This document shows positions 29,050 to 39,196 of a stretch of DNA of 64,000 nt, piece by piece. Each line of letters opens with the position of its first letter. The first letter of the stretch is position 1. Under the pieces are notes generated by a model. It was not told the DNA's origin. It saw nothing but the letters and a program-made list of their open reading frames with translations, and ran no database searches. The stretch is from NCBI GenBank assembly GCA_035235625.1, contig CP141142.1, forward strand, positions 41,271,644 through 41,335,643. Reading direction: 5' to 3'. Origin of the DNA: Saururus chinensis (taxonomy: Eukaryota; Streptophyta; Magnoliopsida; Piperales; Saururaceae). The position numbers and the translations under genes were made by a program.

Positions 29050-29615
29050 ACGATATATATGTTATTTTCATACCTTCGTAAGTGTTGTAATGAAAGAAAC
29101 TCACTAAACAAATGATGAAATCAAGAAAGAATGTTATGTCCTTGAGACATAATTCACCCTCCCTGTTGGTGTTAAGGACTAATTTAGGCATTTACCTCTC
29201 AGGATAAAATGATTAATTAGACAACCACACACTGTAGAAGCACCTTCACACAGCGCATGCAACAAACCAACTTTATGGAAATGCTCTCACAAAAGACATA
29301 GATGAAAATCTAGTAAAGGATGATTTAAAAAATAATTTTTAGTATTTTATAAGAAATCCCATTGAAGATAACCCATCCCTTTCAAACAAACGCGTCCATC
29401 TGTTAATAGACACATTTTGGTGAAAACAAAATTGGACCTAAAATCAAAGTGAATTTGTCCCAAAAATAATAATCTTATTAACCCAACCCAACCTGGCCCG
29501 GCCTGGTCGACTACCCATGCGAACCAAACCAAAGTGAGCCAGTCAGCCAGACGGCGACAACACGCACGTATGGATTAGCCCACCTAGATGCATGGGTCCA
29601 ACATGTATCTCCCCT
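29050..29615. repeat. Dispersed repeat, copy A
   Basis: This segment is homologous to 60,340-60,905. Shared landmarks in the same order are ATGTCCTT.AGA, CAC..ACTGTAGAAGCA, TTCACACAG.GCATGC, TTTTATAAGAAAT, AACCCATCCC and TTAGCCCAC. It is non-coding and passes directly into copia coding sequence at about 29,620. It may be part of an LTR or untranslated region of an unrecognised element. Confidence 0.65.
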
Positions 29616-29619
29616 ACAC

Positions 29620-30763
29620 TATATATGACATCCAATTGTTATAAGCATTCTACTGGAGTGACCTCTAATGCAGTTAATGTCAGTTTATGGTATTATCGCC
29701 TTGAGCATATGTCAGAAAAGGGGATAAAAGTGTTGCAGGCTAAGGGAAAGTTACCCAGTTTGAGGTGTGCAGACTTGAATTTTTGTGAGCATTGAGTCAT
29801 GGGCAAGCAACACAAAGTTTTATTCTCGAGAGCTACCCCGGAGTGCAGGTCTGAACGTCTTGATCTTGTACACACAGATGTTTGGAGACCAGCACAAGTT
29901 TCATCCCTTGGAAGTGCATCTTACTTTATTACTTTTATTAATGATGCTTCTTACAAGTTATGGGTTTTCTTTGCTAAGAATAAATCAGATGTATTTTCTA
30001 TATTTGTGCAATCGACACTTGTTGAGAATGAGACAAGATTAAAATTAAAATGTTTGAAGTCAGACAATAGAGGTGAGTATTGTAGTAGGAAATTCCAGTC
30101 TTACTGAGATAAGCATAACATTCGAAGATTGCTTACTACTCCCAAATATCCTATACAGAATGGTGTTGCTGAGCGGATGAACAGGACCATCATGGAGAAG
30201 GCATGCAGTATGAGGCTACATTGTGGCCTTTCGCTCTTATTCTAGAGTTATGCCATTGACACTGCAACATACTTGATCAACAGGTCTTCATGCCACTTCC
30301 TACATGGAGGCATCCCTGAAGAGGCCTAGTCAAAGAAGGAGGTAAAGATTGATCACATATGTGTCTTTGGTTGTGCTACTTATGTGCATGTTGATGTAGA
30401 GCACAGAGAGAAGTTGGATTATAAGTCCAATAAGTGCTACTTTGTTGGCTATGGTAGAGATGTTTATGGTTATCGATTGTGGGATCTGATCCATAAGAAG
30501 GTTATCCGGAGCATAGATGTTGTGTTTCATGCGGCAGAACTTTATAAGCCCCATCAAGATCTACAAAAAGGGAATATGAAATAGGTTGAATTTGAGTTAG
30601 TAGAACTTGAGGCTGAAAATTCTTCAAATGATGATAGAGCTCACATGGAGGCCAATTCATTTAGTCATGAACATGTGGTTGATACTTCTTCACAGACAGT
30701 TTTAACAAATCCAGATGTTTCCTTACAGACACCACTTGGTTGGACCAGTTCCAGGCAGATTAA
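29620..30763 (+). pseudogene. Ty1/copia element, part 1: GAG-pre-integrase and integrase
   Basis: Broken frames encode NVSLWYYRLEHMSEKGIKVL (GAG-pre-integrase) and the zinc finger end CEH..MGKQHK. They continue with the integrase core: DLVHTDVW with the first Asp, SYFITFINDAS with the second, KSDNRGEY and NGVAERMNRT with the catalytic Glu. YKSNKCYFVGYGRDVYGYRL follows. Stops at about 29,793, 30,104 and 30,243 and other lesions make it non-functional. It stops at the TAA where the Harbinger element is inserted. The gag gene and 5' LTR are missing. The copia order (integrase before RT) is clear. Confidence 0.88.
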
Positions 30764-32128
30764 GGGTCCATTTGTTTGGTCTAAGTTAGACCTAAATCTA
30801 AATAAGTTACTCAAAAGTAGCTTTTCAGTGCATATGTTTAGGATTGATTTCAGTCACTGAATCAGTAGTTAATTAGAGGCATGTTCAATATATATATTAG
30901 ATCGTCAAATGCATTTTATTCTCTTACTGCCTCAGAAAACCTAAAACCTGACCACGACCTTCGTCCCACCTCCGCTCCTCTTTTATCTCATCTCCTCTTC
31001 TCTCCCGATCCCAGCAACAGTAGCCTTTGCTCACTCCTTCCAATCGGCCTCCCCGCTTTCCCTCTCTTCATCTCCCTCGTCCCTCTCTTCTCATTGTTTT
31101 CACTATTCCCCGAAATTGATTGCTGCCAGTTTCTCAAACTGAAAAAGACATCACAGAAGATGTTATTCTACAAAAGAGGGAAGAAGGGAAAAGCAGTCCA
31201 AAGCCTCTCTCGGCCTCTGAAATTTGAGCTCTTGGTGGTTGAAAGGTGAGATTTTGGTTGAAGTTTTGATATGGGTTTTCTTTGTTATAGATCTATTTAA
31301 GCTCAAGTAAGGGACGTTGTTTGAGAAGAAATAGATCTGGTTTTATTTGATTTTTGTGGTGAAAGGTGGGTGGATTTTGGGGCTTCTCTTTTGTGTTTGG
31401 ATCATATTCATATTCTTCATTTTTTTTTGTTAGGCCATGATTGATTTAAGTAGTTTTGACTTTTGATCTTCCTACCCTATATTGAGATTTTTATCCTTTT
31501 TGGCTGATTTCATTTTGTTGAATGATTAATTTTTGTAAACTCTGTAGAATCTCATATTGCTGTTTCACGTACGTTTATTTCAGACACGTCGATGACTTTT
31601 CAATAGGGAGATGCCATATTTGTTTGATTGTTCATTTATACAGTGATTGCCTACTGATCGCTTACTGAAGTGTGACCATCATTGCGAGTTCTTGAAGCCC
31701 TTTTGTTTGTTCATGCTAGTTCTGTAAGCTTGGAGCTTGCCTAGTTTTGGAATATATAATTTTTTAGTGGAATGAATGTTGTCCAAGTGGTTTTTGTTTT
31801 TCTCCTTTCATGTGGGGAATGTTTTTCACTAAATTTGTGTGCATAGTTATTCATCCCTCTACCTTGATTTCAATTATCTATTTTCTGTTCAATGTTTGGC
31901 CTAATCTGTTATTTCAGTTCATTTTTTTTTCTACTGCATGTTGTTCTTTTTGTTTATTGTTATTCCTTGATTTTAATACTTGCATACAGGGCATGTATTG
32001 TTTATCAAATTTTGCATGTTATTGCATGTTTTATGGAGTGAAAACTTTTTAGCATTTTGTATAGAGATTTGTTGTGGTTTGTATATGGTGAATTGTAGAA
32101 TTTGAAACTCTGCTCTTTGTAGAATTAT

Positions 32129-33082
32129 ATGACTTTATGTTGTGGCTTAACTATAATGATTGAATTTCTAAAAAGTCAACTCATAAAATCTCCTTGTGAA
32201 TATGTAGGCATGTCTATAAAAAATCTAGAAGCTTTTAAGGTATTTTTGGAGGCTTGTGTGGAGGAAATTAATCTATGGGATGGATGTGGAGGTAATTTGA
32301 GGCCTGATTCATGGAATAGGGTGATACAAAAGTTGAAAGAAAGTGAGTTTAATATAGAAACAAGGCAAAAAAATTTGAAGAATTTATGGAACTATAATAA
32401 GAAGTACAAGATATGGAGTGACATGGTTAATAAATCTGGTCATGAATATAATCATGAGACCAACACATTTGACTGGCCAAAAAGCATATGGGAAGACTAC
32501 ATTAAGGTATAATAGAGTAGTTTTTTGGTCTTTAGAGTCAGGTTAATTTCATTTATTTATATATTTATATACTTTATGTTGATGAAAACAAAAAGTTCCT
32601 GAGGTAAGTAAATTAAAAAAAAGTGGACTCCAATACCCAGAATTAATGAGGGCTCTATTTGACAACACATTTCCAATATACTTTATGTTGATGAAAACAT
32701 AAAGTTCTTGAGGCAAGTAAATATAAAAAAAAAGTGGACTCCAATACCCAGAATTAATGAGGGCTCTATTTGACAACACATTTGCCACTAGGGAGGTTGC
32801 ATGGGCCCATATGTCAAACCACCCAAGGCCAGTAGATTGTGTTGGCGAGTCTTTTAATATGGAAGCTACAAATTCAGCTAATCCACAATCTAGAGATACA
32901 AGAACTTCTAACTATAGTAGAAAGAGGGCAAGAGACTCTTTGGGAAGTCTTGAAGATTGCATCAAAGATTTAGTTTTGATGATGGATGGTAGTTATTCTT
33001 GTCCATCTCCTAAAGCATGCAATGAAACATTGATGGAGATGGGACTTTCAAAGAATGATCCCTATACCATGGCAGCAATGTG
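32129..33082 (+). pseudogene. Harbinger ORF1: Myb/SANT-like DNA-binding protein (interrupted)
   Basis: Frames at 32129-32509 and 32757-33082 encode a Myb/SANT-like domain of the type found in plant PIF/Harbinger ORF1 proteins. Landmarks are RPDSWNRVIQKLKESEFNIE, RQKNLKNLWNYNKKYKIWSD, FDWPKSIWEDYIK and, after a duplicated linker, REVAWAHMSNHPRP with a Ser-rich nuclear-type region SRKRARDSLGS. The C-terminal part is cut at 33082 by a solo LTR and resumes at 35461. In known elements ORF1 helps bind the transposon ends and bring the transposase into the nucleus. Confidence 0.75.
32566..32782. repeat. Tandem duplication of about 109 bp within Harbinger ORF1
   Basis: Two adjacent copies start ATACTTTATGTTGATGAAAAC and end GGGCTCTATTTGACAACACATTT. 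They differ at a handful of sites. The duplicated part covers the intron end and exon start of ORF1. Confidence 0.85.
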
Positions 33083-33660
33083 TGTGACGACCCGACCCGA
33101 GCCGGGCCCACAACAATCACTAATAGGAAATTTTCTCTTTCCTTGAGCCAGGAATCATCGTCTGAGTGCGAGAGTTACAACATTCGTCTACGCACTACGG
33201 AGCTTTAAGGCTTCCTCGTACGTAGACTTAGGTTGTACGCACGACGAAGCTTCATAGTTCGTCGCGTGTAAAACAAAATAAAATATATTATTATAATAAT
33301 TTGGATCGGGCCAACGTTGCCTTGCCGTTGGTTGCCTACGTACGTATTGGATATTATCCCAATACGATCGGATCCGAACGTAGTTCTGCCTAATGGCTAC
33401 TACATACTACAAACATCACAAAATCATACGTATAAAATACATATCTCCGAATATTTAATCGGAGTATACAAACACTCATCATATATCGGAGTCAAGCGGA
33501 AGTTAATAAATTAACGGAATCGTACATCTCGCTCTACCATAGAGCGGGATCGAAATCTCATACACGTATCTCGCTCTATCACTGAGCCGAGACCGAGAAC
33601 ACAAATTACACGTCTTGCTCTACCCTAGAGCGAGACCACACACGTCATATAAGTATACAT

Positions 33661-34060
33661 CATGGCATCTAGGCACATAGCATAGTATATAGGCACATAG
33701 CATGGCATATAGGCACATAGCATGATATATAGGCACATAGCATGGCATATAGGTACATAGCATAGTATATAGGCACATAGCATGACATATAGGCACATAG
33801 CATAGTATATAGGCACATAGCATGGCATATAGGTACATAGCATGGCATATAGGTACATAGCATAGTATATAGGCACATAGCATGGTATATAGGCACATAG
33901 CATAGTATATAGGCACATAGCATGGCATATAGGCACCTAGCATGGCATATAGGTACATGGCATAGTATATAGGCACATAGCATGGCATATAGGTACATGA
34001 CATAGTATATAGGCACATAGCATAGTATATAGGCACATAGCATGACATATAGATATATAG
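33661..34060. repeat. 20-bp minisatellite in the solo LTR
   Basis: About 20 tandem copies of AGGCACATAGCATGGCATAT and single-base variants (CATAGTATAT, CATGACATAT, AGGTACATAG). Because 20 is not a multiple of 3, all three - strand frames stay open as Cys/Tyr/Met-rich repeats; these are not genes. Confidence 0.97.
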
Positions 34061-34389
34061 CATATAGGTATAGTAGCGGGATACAGAGTTGCTTACTGCC
34101 CTTATGTCTCGTATAGTAGAGGTACACGGAGTTGCTCACACGAGCATCCTTTCCTTCAGATCTGAAGATATTAGACGGAGCTTCCTCTAGCCTTCATACG
34201 TTCCTCGTCTTGTACAGAAAGACTACGTATAAATGTTCTCCTTGCCGGAGACTCTTCTCGTTTCCTGTGCCCGTGAGTGGCGGACAGAACCTCCCTTAGT
34301 CTAGATTACTTCTCTTGATGTAGCTTGGCAACTTCGGACAAAATCCCGTCTTGCTCAGGGCCCATATTTCTTGTTCGTTGCTCGAGGAT

Positions 34390-34895
34390 GACGGGTGGAG
34401 CCTCTCCTTGTCTTGGGGCATTTCCTCCTTATATGGTTGCCGAATCAAAGAATGGACCTCTCCATCGCGTAGAACATACTTGATTTAGTCAAGAACACCT
34501 CTTGGACTGACTAAATCGGAGTTGGGATGGCCATAAACAGAGAAAACAAAGTTTGTCGGTACGGGTAGAACCTTTCTTTGTCTTGGGGCGTTTCCTCTTC
34601 ATACGATTGCCAACTCAGAAAACGGAACCCTCCACCACGTAGAACATACTCGATTTAGTCAAGAACGCCTCTTGGACCGACTAAATCGGAGTTGGGATGG
34701 CCAGAAACAGAGAAAATGAAGTTCATCGGTGCATGAAGATAACGGACATGACTTCCTCTTGTCTTGGGACGTTTCTTCATCATACGGTCTCCAACTCGAA
34801 GAACGGGCAGCTCCATTGCGTAGAGCATACTCGATTTAGTAGGAAACGGGTCTTGAACGGCCTTAATCGGCCTCAGAACGGTCAGAAACTGGGGT
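34390..34895 (+). repeat. Three tandem ~170-180-bp repeats upstream of the LTR TATA box
   Basis: Three imperfect copies share TTGTCTTGGGGCRTTTCC, GTAGAACATACTYGATTTAG and CTAAATCGGAGTTGGGATGG. The third copy is more divergent (GGCCTTAATCGGCCTCAG at the matching end). They end about 40 bp before the TATA box, the place where retrotransposon enhancer repeats usually lie. Confidence 0.8.
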
Positions 34896-35976
34896 AGAGA
34901 AGTTATGGGTCAGAGAAGGAACGAAATGGGGTATATATAGACCCCTGAGCCGCCGAAACCGCGGCGCCGCGCCACCAAATCCGGCGGCGCCGCTGTTTCG
35001 GTGGTGGCGCCCGCGGTAACGCGGGTGCGTGTCGCACCGCGCCACGCTGGCTCGCGCTGCGGCGCGCGCCAGCCGCGCGCCGGCTAACCCATTTTCCATA
35101 TTTCTTTTTTATTTTTATACTTAAAATTACAAATGCGCGCATCTTTCTACCCCGGAATCGGATTTGCGCGTTCTAGGTACCGTTGGACTCGTATCGACGA
35201 GCCCTTTGATACCAACCCACTTAAAGTAGCAAACCACACTATTTCTAAGTGGGTCCCGCCTATAAAGCACGTTTCTCAAATATCGTAATTTCCGGTCCCG
35301 ACCTCTGTTTCGCGCGTCCTTCGAATCGTTATGCTCGTAATGCCAAGCTCTACTTGGCTACAGGTATTTCATCTAATAAAAACCCTTAATATTAATCTCA
35401 AATTACCGAATTACCCTTAACCCTCCCGGGTTAAGCGTAACCGAAAAACGGGTCGTTACAATGTGCATTTTTACCGAGAAGAAATAGTGAGAAGGCAATG
35501 GATATCCATTCAAGGCATGGACATGGAAGTGAAGTTAGAGTGGATCAAGAAAATGGTCATTAAATATGGCTATTGGAGCGAGTGATAAGAATTGACTAGA
35601 TGTGTTTGTTATGGGAAGATTTGACTTGTTAGAACATTTTGCATGTACTTTTCTCTTTTGAACACTTCTAGTGTATTTTTCTCTTTAGAACTTGTGTTTG
35701 TTGAGAGTGCTTGTTATGGTTTGTGGATTTGAGAAACATTGATTAATCTTAGTTTATATTGTTGTTTCATTGTTGATGTACTTACTAGTTGAATGGTTAG
35801 TAGCCTGCTACTGTGGTTTAATCCATACATGAGGCTACTGACATTCTATATGACCATTTTGATTATACATGAGGTTGCATGTGCCTTTATTATTGATTTT
35901 TTTCTCTATTGACCTTCATTATATTTTTATTGAAATTATTTTGTTTACATGATTTTTGTTATTCTTTTTATAGGAC

Positions 35977-37371
35977 ATGGGAAAAGATAGGAAGATAATG
36001 GAGATTACATTTATTGGCCTTGTTTGGAAATAGCTTCAATTACGTAAAAAGAAACCCTGTATACGAGACAATACTTCATTCCTCACTGGTGGAATGTATA
36101 CGCATGAGTTATTGCATGGCAGCCTAGGACAATGTTTTGATTTGATGCGGATACCCCAAAAGGGTTTCAAGTTTCTTTGTTCTTATTTTAAAGAGAAGGG
36201 ATAGCTTGTTGATAGTAAATTTGTATCATTAGAAGAGAAGATGACTATGTTTTGTGTCATCCTAGCTCACAATGAGCTATTTATAGTGGTCAAAAGGTGA
36301 TTTCAACACTCCACTCAAATGGTTCAAAAATACTTCCATGAGGTGTTGACAATAATGATGGAATTCGCTAGCGAGATGATTGTACCAACCACATGGAATG
36401 AACCCCCTGAGCAAATAAAGCACCACAAACGATTACGTGAGATTTTTAAGGTAGCTAACTTATTAAATTATGATTGTAAATTTCATTGTATCATAGTTAT
36501 GTATTATTGTTTGTTGACATGGATTTCGTAACTCTATATAGGGGGCAGTTGGGGCAATTGATGGTACACTTTCCATGCAGTTGTACTGCTGGAAAAACAA
36601 ATTCCTTCTAGGGGTAGAGGCTATGGAGACTGTTATCAAAATGTTTTAGCAATATGTGATTTCAACATGATATTTACTTATATTTGGCTTGGATGGGAGG
36701 GAACAACACATGATTATTGGGTTCTGCATGCAGTTGTTTCTGACCCAAGTAGTAACTTTCCATTTCTTCCACTGGGTAAGAAACTCTTTTTAAATTCTAT
36801 ATTACGTGTAAGTATTCTATGCTTCTTACTAAAAGGTTTTTATATATTTTCATAATGCAGATAAATATTATTTAGGTGATGCTGCATATACAAATAAAAG
36901 ATACTTCTAGTCACCATATCGGAATGTACGTTACTCGTTACCTGAATTTAGGCGATGTGCTCCAACTAGGACAAGACATGAAGTGTTTAACAATTCCCAT
37001 GCAAAGTTGAGAAATGTGATGGAGCGGTCTTTTGCAGTGTTGAAGAAATGATATCCCATCTTGCATATGATGGCGCCTTTCTCCTTTAATATCCAGAGAG
37101 ACATTGTCATTTCATGTGTAGCCATCCACAATTATCTTAGAAGGCTTACTATTCAAGGTGTTGTGAGTGATAATATGTTTGACACATATGAGGACAACAA
37201 TATGGATCTTGAAGCATCTTTTAAAGAAGATATTGATGAGGCACCACATGAGATAGGAGATGTGGAACATGAGAACTTTATGAATCAATTGCCTGAGGAG
37301 TTGGCCGATGTTCTTATGGTAAGAAGTAGGTATTTTAAATTTTATGTAGTAGTACTCTTTGTGTGTGTATA

Positions 37372-37439
<68 letters not shown>

Positions 37440-37485
37440 TTTTATAATTTCAAGGGCACAGATAGTGAGCAGAGACATGGAGTCT
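35977..37485 (+). pseudogene. Harbinger DDE transposase (HARBI1-like), with premature stops
   Basis: The transposase cuts and joins PIF/Harbinger elements at TWA targets. The frame can be followed from ATG at 35977 through YTHELLHGSLGQCFDLMRIP and VQKYFHEVLTIMMEFASEMI to the catalytic domain. All three acidic residues are present: Asp in VGAIDGT (about 36,552), Asp in GWEGTTHDYWVLHAV (about 36,712) and Glu in LRNVMERSFAVLKK (about 37,023). GDAAYTNKRYF and DIVISCVAIHNYLRR are also visible. Introns are likely at about 36,451-36,540 and 36,776-36,859. Stops (for example at about 36,027, 36,202 and 36,297) and a stop replacing Arg/Lys after VLKK show it is no longer functional. Confidence 0.88.
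37376..37434. repeat. (TA)n microsatellite
   Basis: About 58 bp of TA repeats in the last intron or 3' part of the Harbinger transposase gene. Confidence 0.95.
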
Positions 37486-37959
37486 AGACAACTAGAGTAT
37501 TTGTAGGTGGTTTGTATGTGTTTTTAATGTATCAAAATTGTATGAGACTTATTGTGGTTGGTAGTTTTGTAATTAAACATGATTTTGTATTTATGTATTT
37601 TTTTAATAGAGTTTAGTAATTTTTCTTTTGGACCCTTTGCCATATAGTTCCCTAGCAAAGTTTGAGTTGGATAGTGTAGATTATTTAAATAGTAACTAAA
37701 TATTTAATAAAATAAAAAATAAATTTTTTTTTATTTGGTCTGATTGCCAACTATGAACACTCTATACATATGATCTTTACTACAATAATTTTTTTATACA
37801 AATTAAAAATTTATTTATTTTGAAATTTTTAAAAATTGAACAAATTCATATTTAGATCCAGATCTGATTTAGATTCGAATTCAGTGTGAAATTTAGATTG
37901 TGGGCTTTTCAAAATTTTCAGTTGGCTTTTCATATTTAGACCAAACAAATGGACCCTAA

Positions 37960-39196
37960 GAAGAAGATGATATTTGATCCCTCTGACCCTTAGAGCACAT
38001 CTAGTATACATTCCATATTTGATCCTAGTTTGAATTACTTGTTTTTGACTCATAATAGTAAACCAAAAAACTTTGAGGAAGTTAGTAGGATAAGACACTT
38101 TTGTTCAGTGGGAGCGTGCTATGGAGGATGAGATGGATTCACTAATATCTAATCAAATTACCTCCAGGTAAAAAGGCATTAAATAACAAGTGGGTTTACA
38201 TGCTAAAACATGAAGCTGATAGAAACAAGAGGTACAAAGCTAGACTAGTTGTCAAAGGCTTTCAGTAGAAGTATGGAGTAGATTATACAGAGATATTTGG
38301 TCCTGTTGTCAGAATTGCTACCATCAGAATGGTGTTGTTCATTGTTCCAGTTGAGGATCTTCACTTAGAGCAATTGGATGTTAAAACAACCTTCCTACAC
38401 GGTGACTTGAAAGATGAGATCTATATGCATCAATCCCAAGGTTATGTAGTAAGAGGAAAGGAGAATTTGGTGTACAGGTTGTCTAAGAGCTTGTATGACC
38501 TCAAGCAAGCTCCAAGACAGTGGTCTAGAAAATTTGATAAGTTTATGCTATTCATTGGATTTTATCGTTGCTACTCTTCATTACTGCTATTACAAAAGGT
38601 TGAGAACTTTTTACTTGCTTTTATTGTTATATGTAGATGATATGTTGATTGCAAGAGCAGATTATGGTGAGATTGAGATGATCAAGAGATAGTTGTCTTC
38701 TAATTTCGCAATGAAGGATCTTGGACCAGCTAAGCAAATCCTTGGTATACGAATTACAAGAGAGAGAGCAGAAAGTGCTAAAATTATCACAAGACGAATA
38801 TGTTGAAAAGGTCTTGATGAAGTTCAACATGTTGGGTACCAAACCAGTTAGTACTCCCTTGGCAACTCACTTCAGGCTTTCCAATAAATAGTCTCCTAGC
38901 ACTGTGGAGGAAATAACACACATGAACAAGGTTCCTTATGCATTTGTTGTAGGTTCATTGATGTATGCAGCCACATGCACTAGACCAGATATTTATCATG
39001 CTATGAGTCAGGTTGCAAGGTTTATGACAAAAACAGGTGAAAAGCACTGGAATGTAGTGAAATGGATTCTTAGATATCTGAATGGTTCTACAGGTATGTC
39101 TTGGCACTTTTGTGAGAATTCTAAGATTAATTTGGCTGGTTTTGTTAATTTAGATTATGGAGGTAATCTAGATAACTTGAGAAGTACCACATGTTT
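37960..39196 (+). pseudogene. Ty1/copia element, part 2: reverse transcriptase
   Basis: Coding resumes exactly after the Harbinger target duplication. Frames read WERAMEDEMDSLISNQ, KKALNNKWVYMLKHEADRNK, YKARLVVKGFQ, VDYTEIFGPVVRIATIRMVL, LDVKTTFLHGDLKDEIYM, SLYDLKQAPRQW and, after a frameshift, the active site LYVDDMLIA (about 38,628-38,655). RPDIYHAMSQVARFMTKTGE and the start of RNase H (GYGG.LDNLRSTTCFV) follow. Several stops and shifts are present. It is cut by the solo LTR at 39197. Confidence 0.9.

Larger units (their letters stand above)
33083..35460 (+). mobile_element. Solo LTR (2,378 bp) inside Harbinger ORF1
   Basis: It begins TGTGACGACCCG and ends CGGGTCGTTACA, so the TG..CA ends sit in a 12-bp imperfect inverted repeat. 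It is flanked by the perfect 5-bp target duplication ATGTG at 33078-33082 and 35461-35465. No internal coding sequence is present. Inside are a 20-bp minisatellite (33661-34060), three tandem repeats of about 170-180 bp (34390-34895) and a TATA box at about 34,932-34,939 (GTATATATAG), followed by a very GC-rich stretch (34950-35090). This layout (repeats, TATA, GC-rich leader) suggests a U3 promoter on the + strand. Confidence 0.93.
30764..37956 (+). mobile_element. PIF/Harbinger DNA transposon inserted in the copia element
   Basis: The element has perfect inverted termini GGGTCCATTTGTTTGGTCTA and the complement at the right end. It is flanked by TAA at 30761-30763 and 37957-37959, the classic 3-bp PIF/Harbinger target duplication. 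It is 7,193 bp long, of which 2,378 bp is a later solo LTR. Both expected genes are present on the + strand: a Myb/SANT-like ORF1 (about 32,129-33,082) and a DDE_4/HARBI1-type transposase (35,977 to about 37,485). Premature stops make it non-autonomous now. The GC-richer segment at about 30,950-31,250 has an open frame that I do not recognise. Confidence 0.95.

Noticed and set aside
30881..31249. A 122-codon open frame near the left end of the Harbinger element, considered as a captured host gene
   Set aside because: Low-complexity Leu/Ser/Pro/Phe composition and no recognisable domain; more likely 5' flanking or leader sequence of ORF1.
33661..34060. CRISPR-like array
   Set aside because: The repeats are directly adjacent 20-bp units without unique spacers, in a plant LTR.
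33620..34139. Three overlapping - strand open frames of 103-156 codons rich in Cys, Tyr and Met
   Set aside because: They are the three frames of a 20-bp tandem repeat that happens to lack stops; no domain and no conservation is expected.
34863..35142. GC-rich - strand open frames with Arg/Ala-rich products
   Set aside because: They lie in the GC-rich leader of a solo LTR and follow its base composition.
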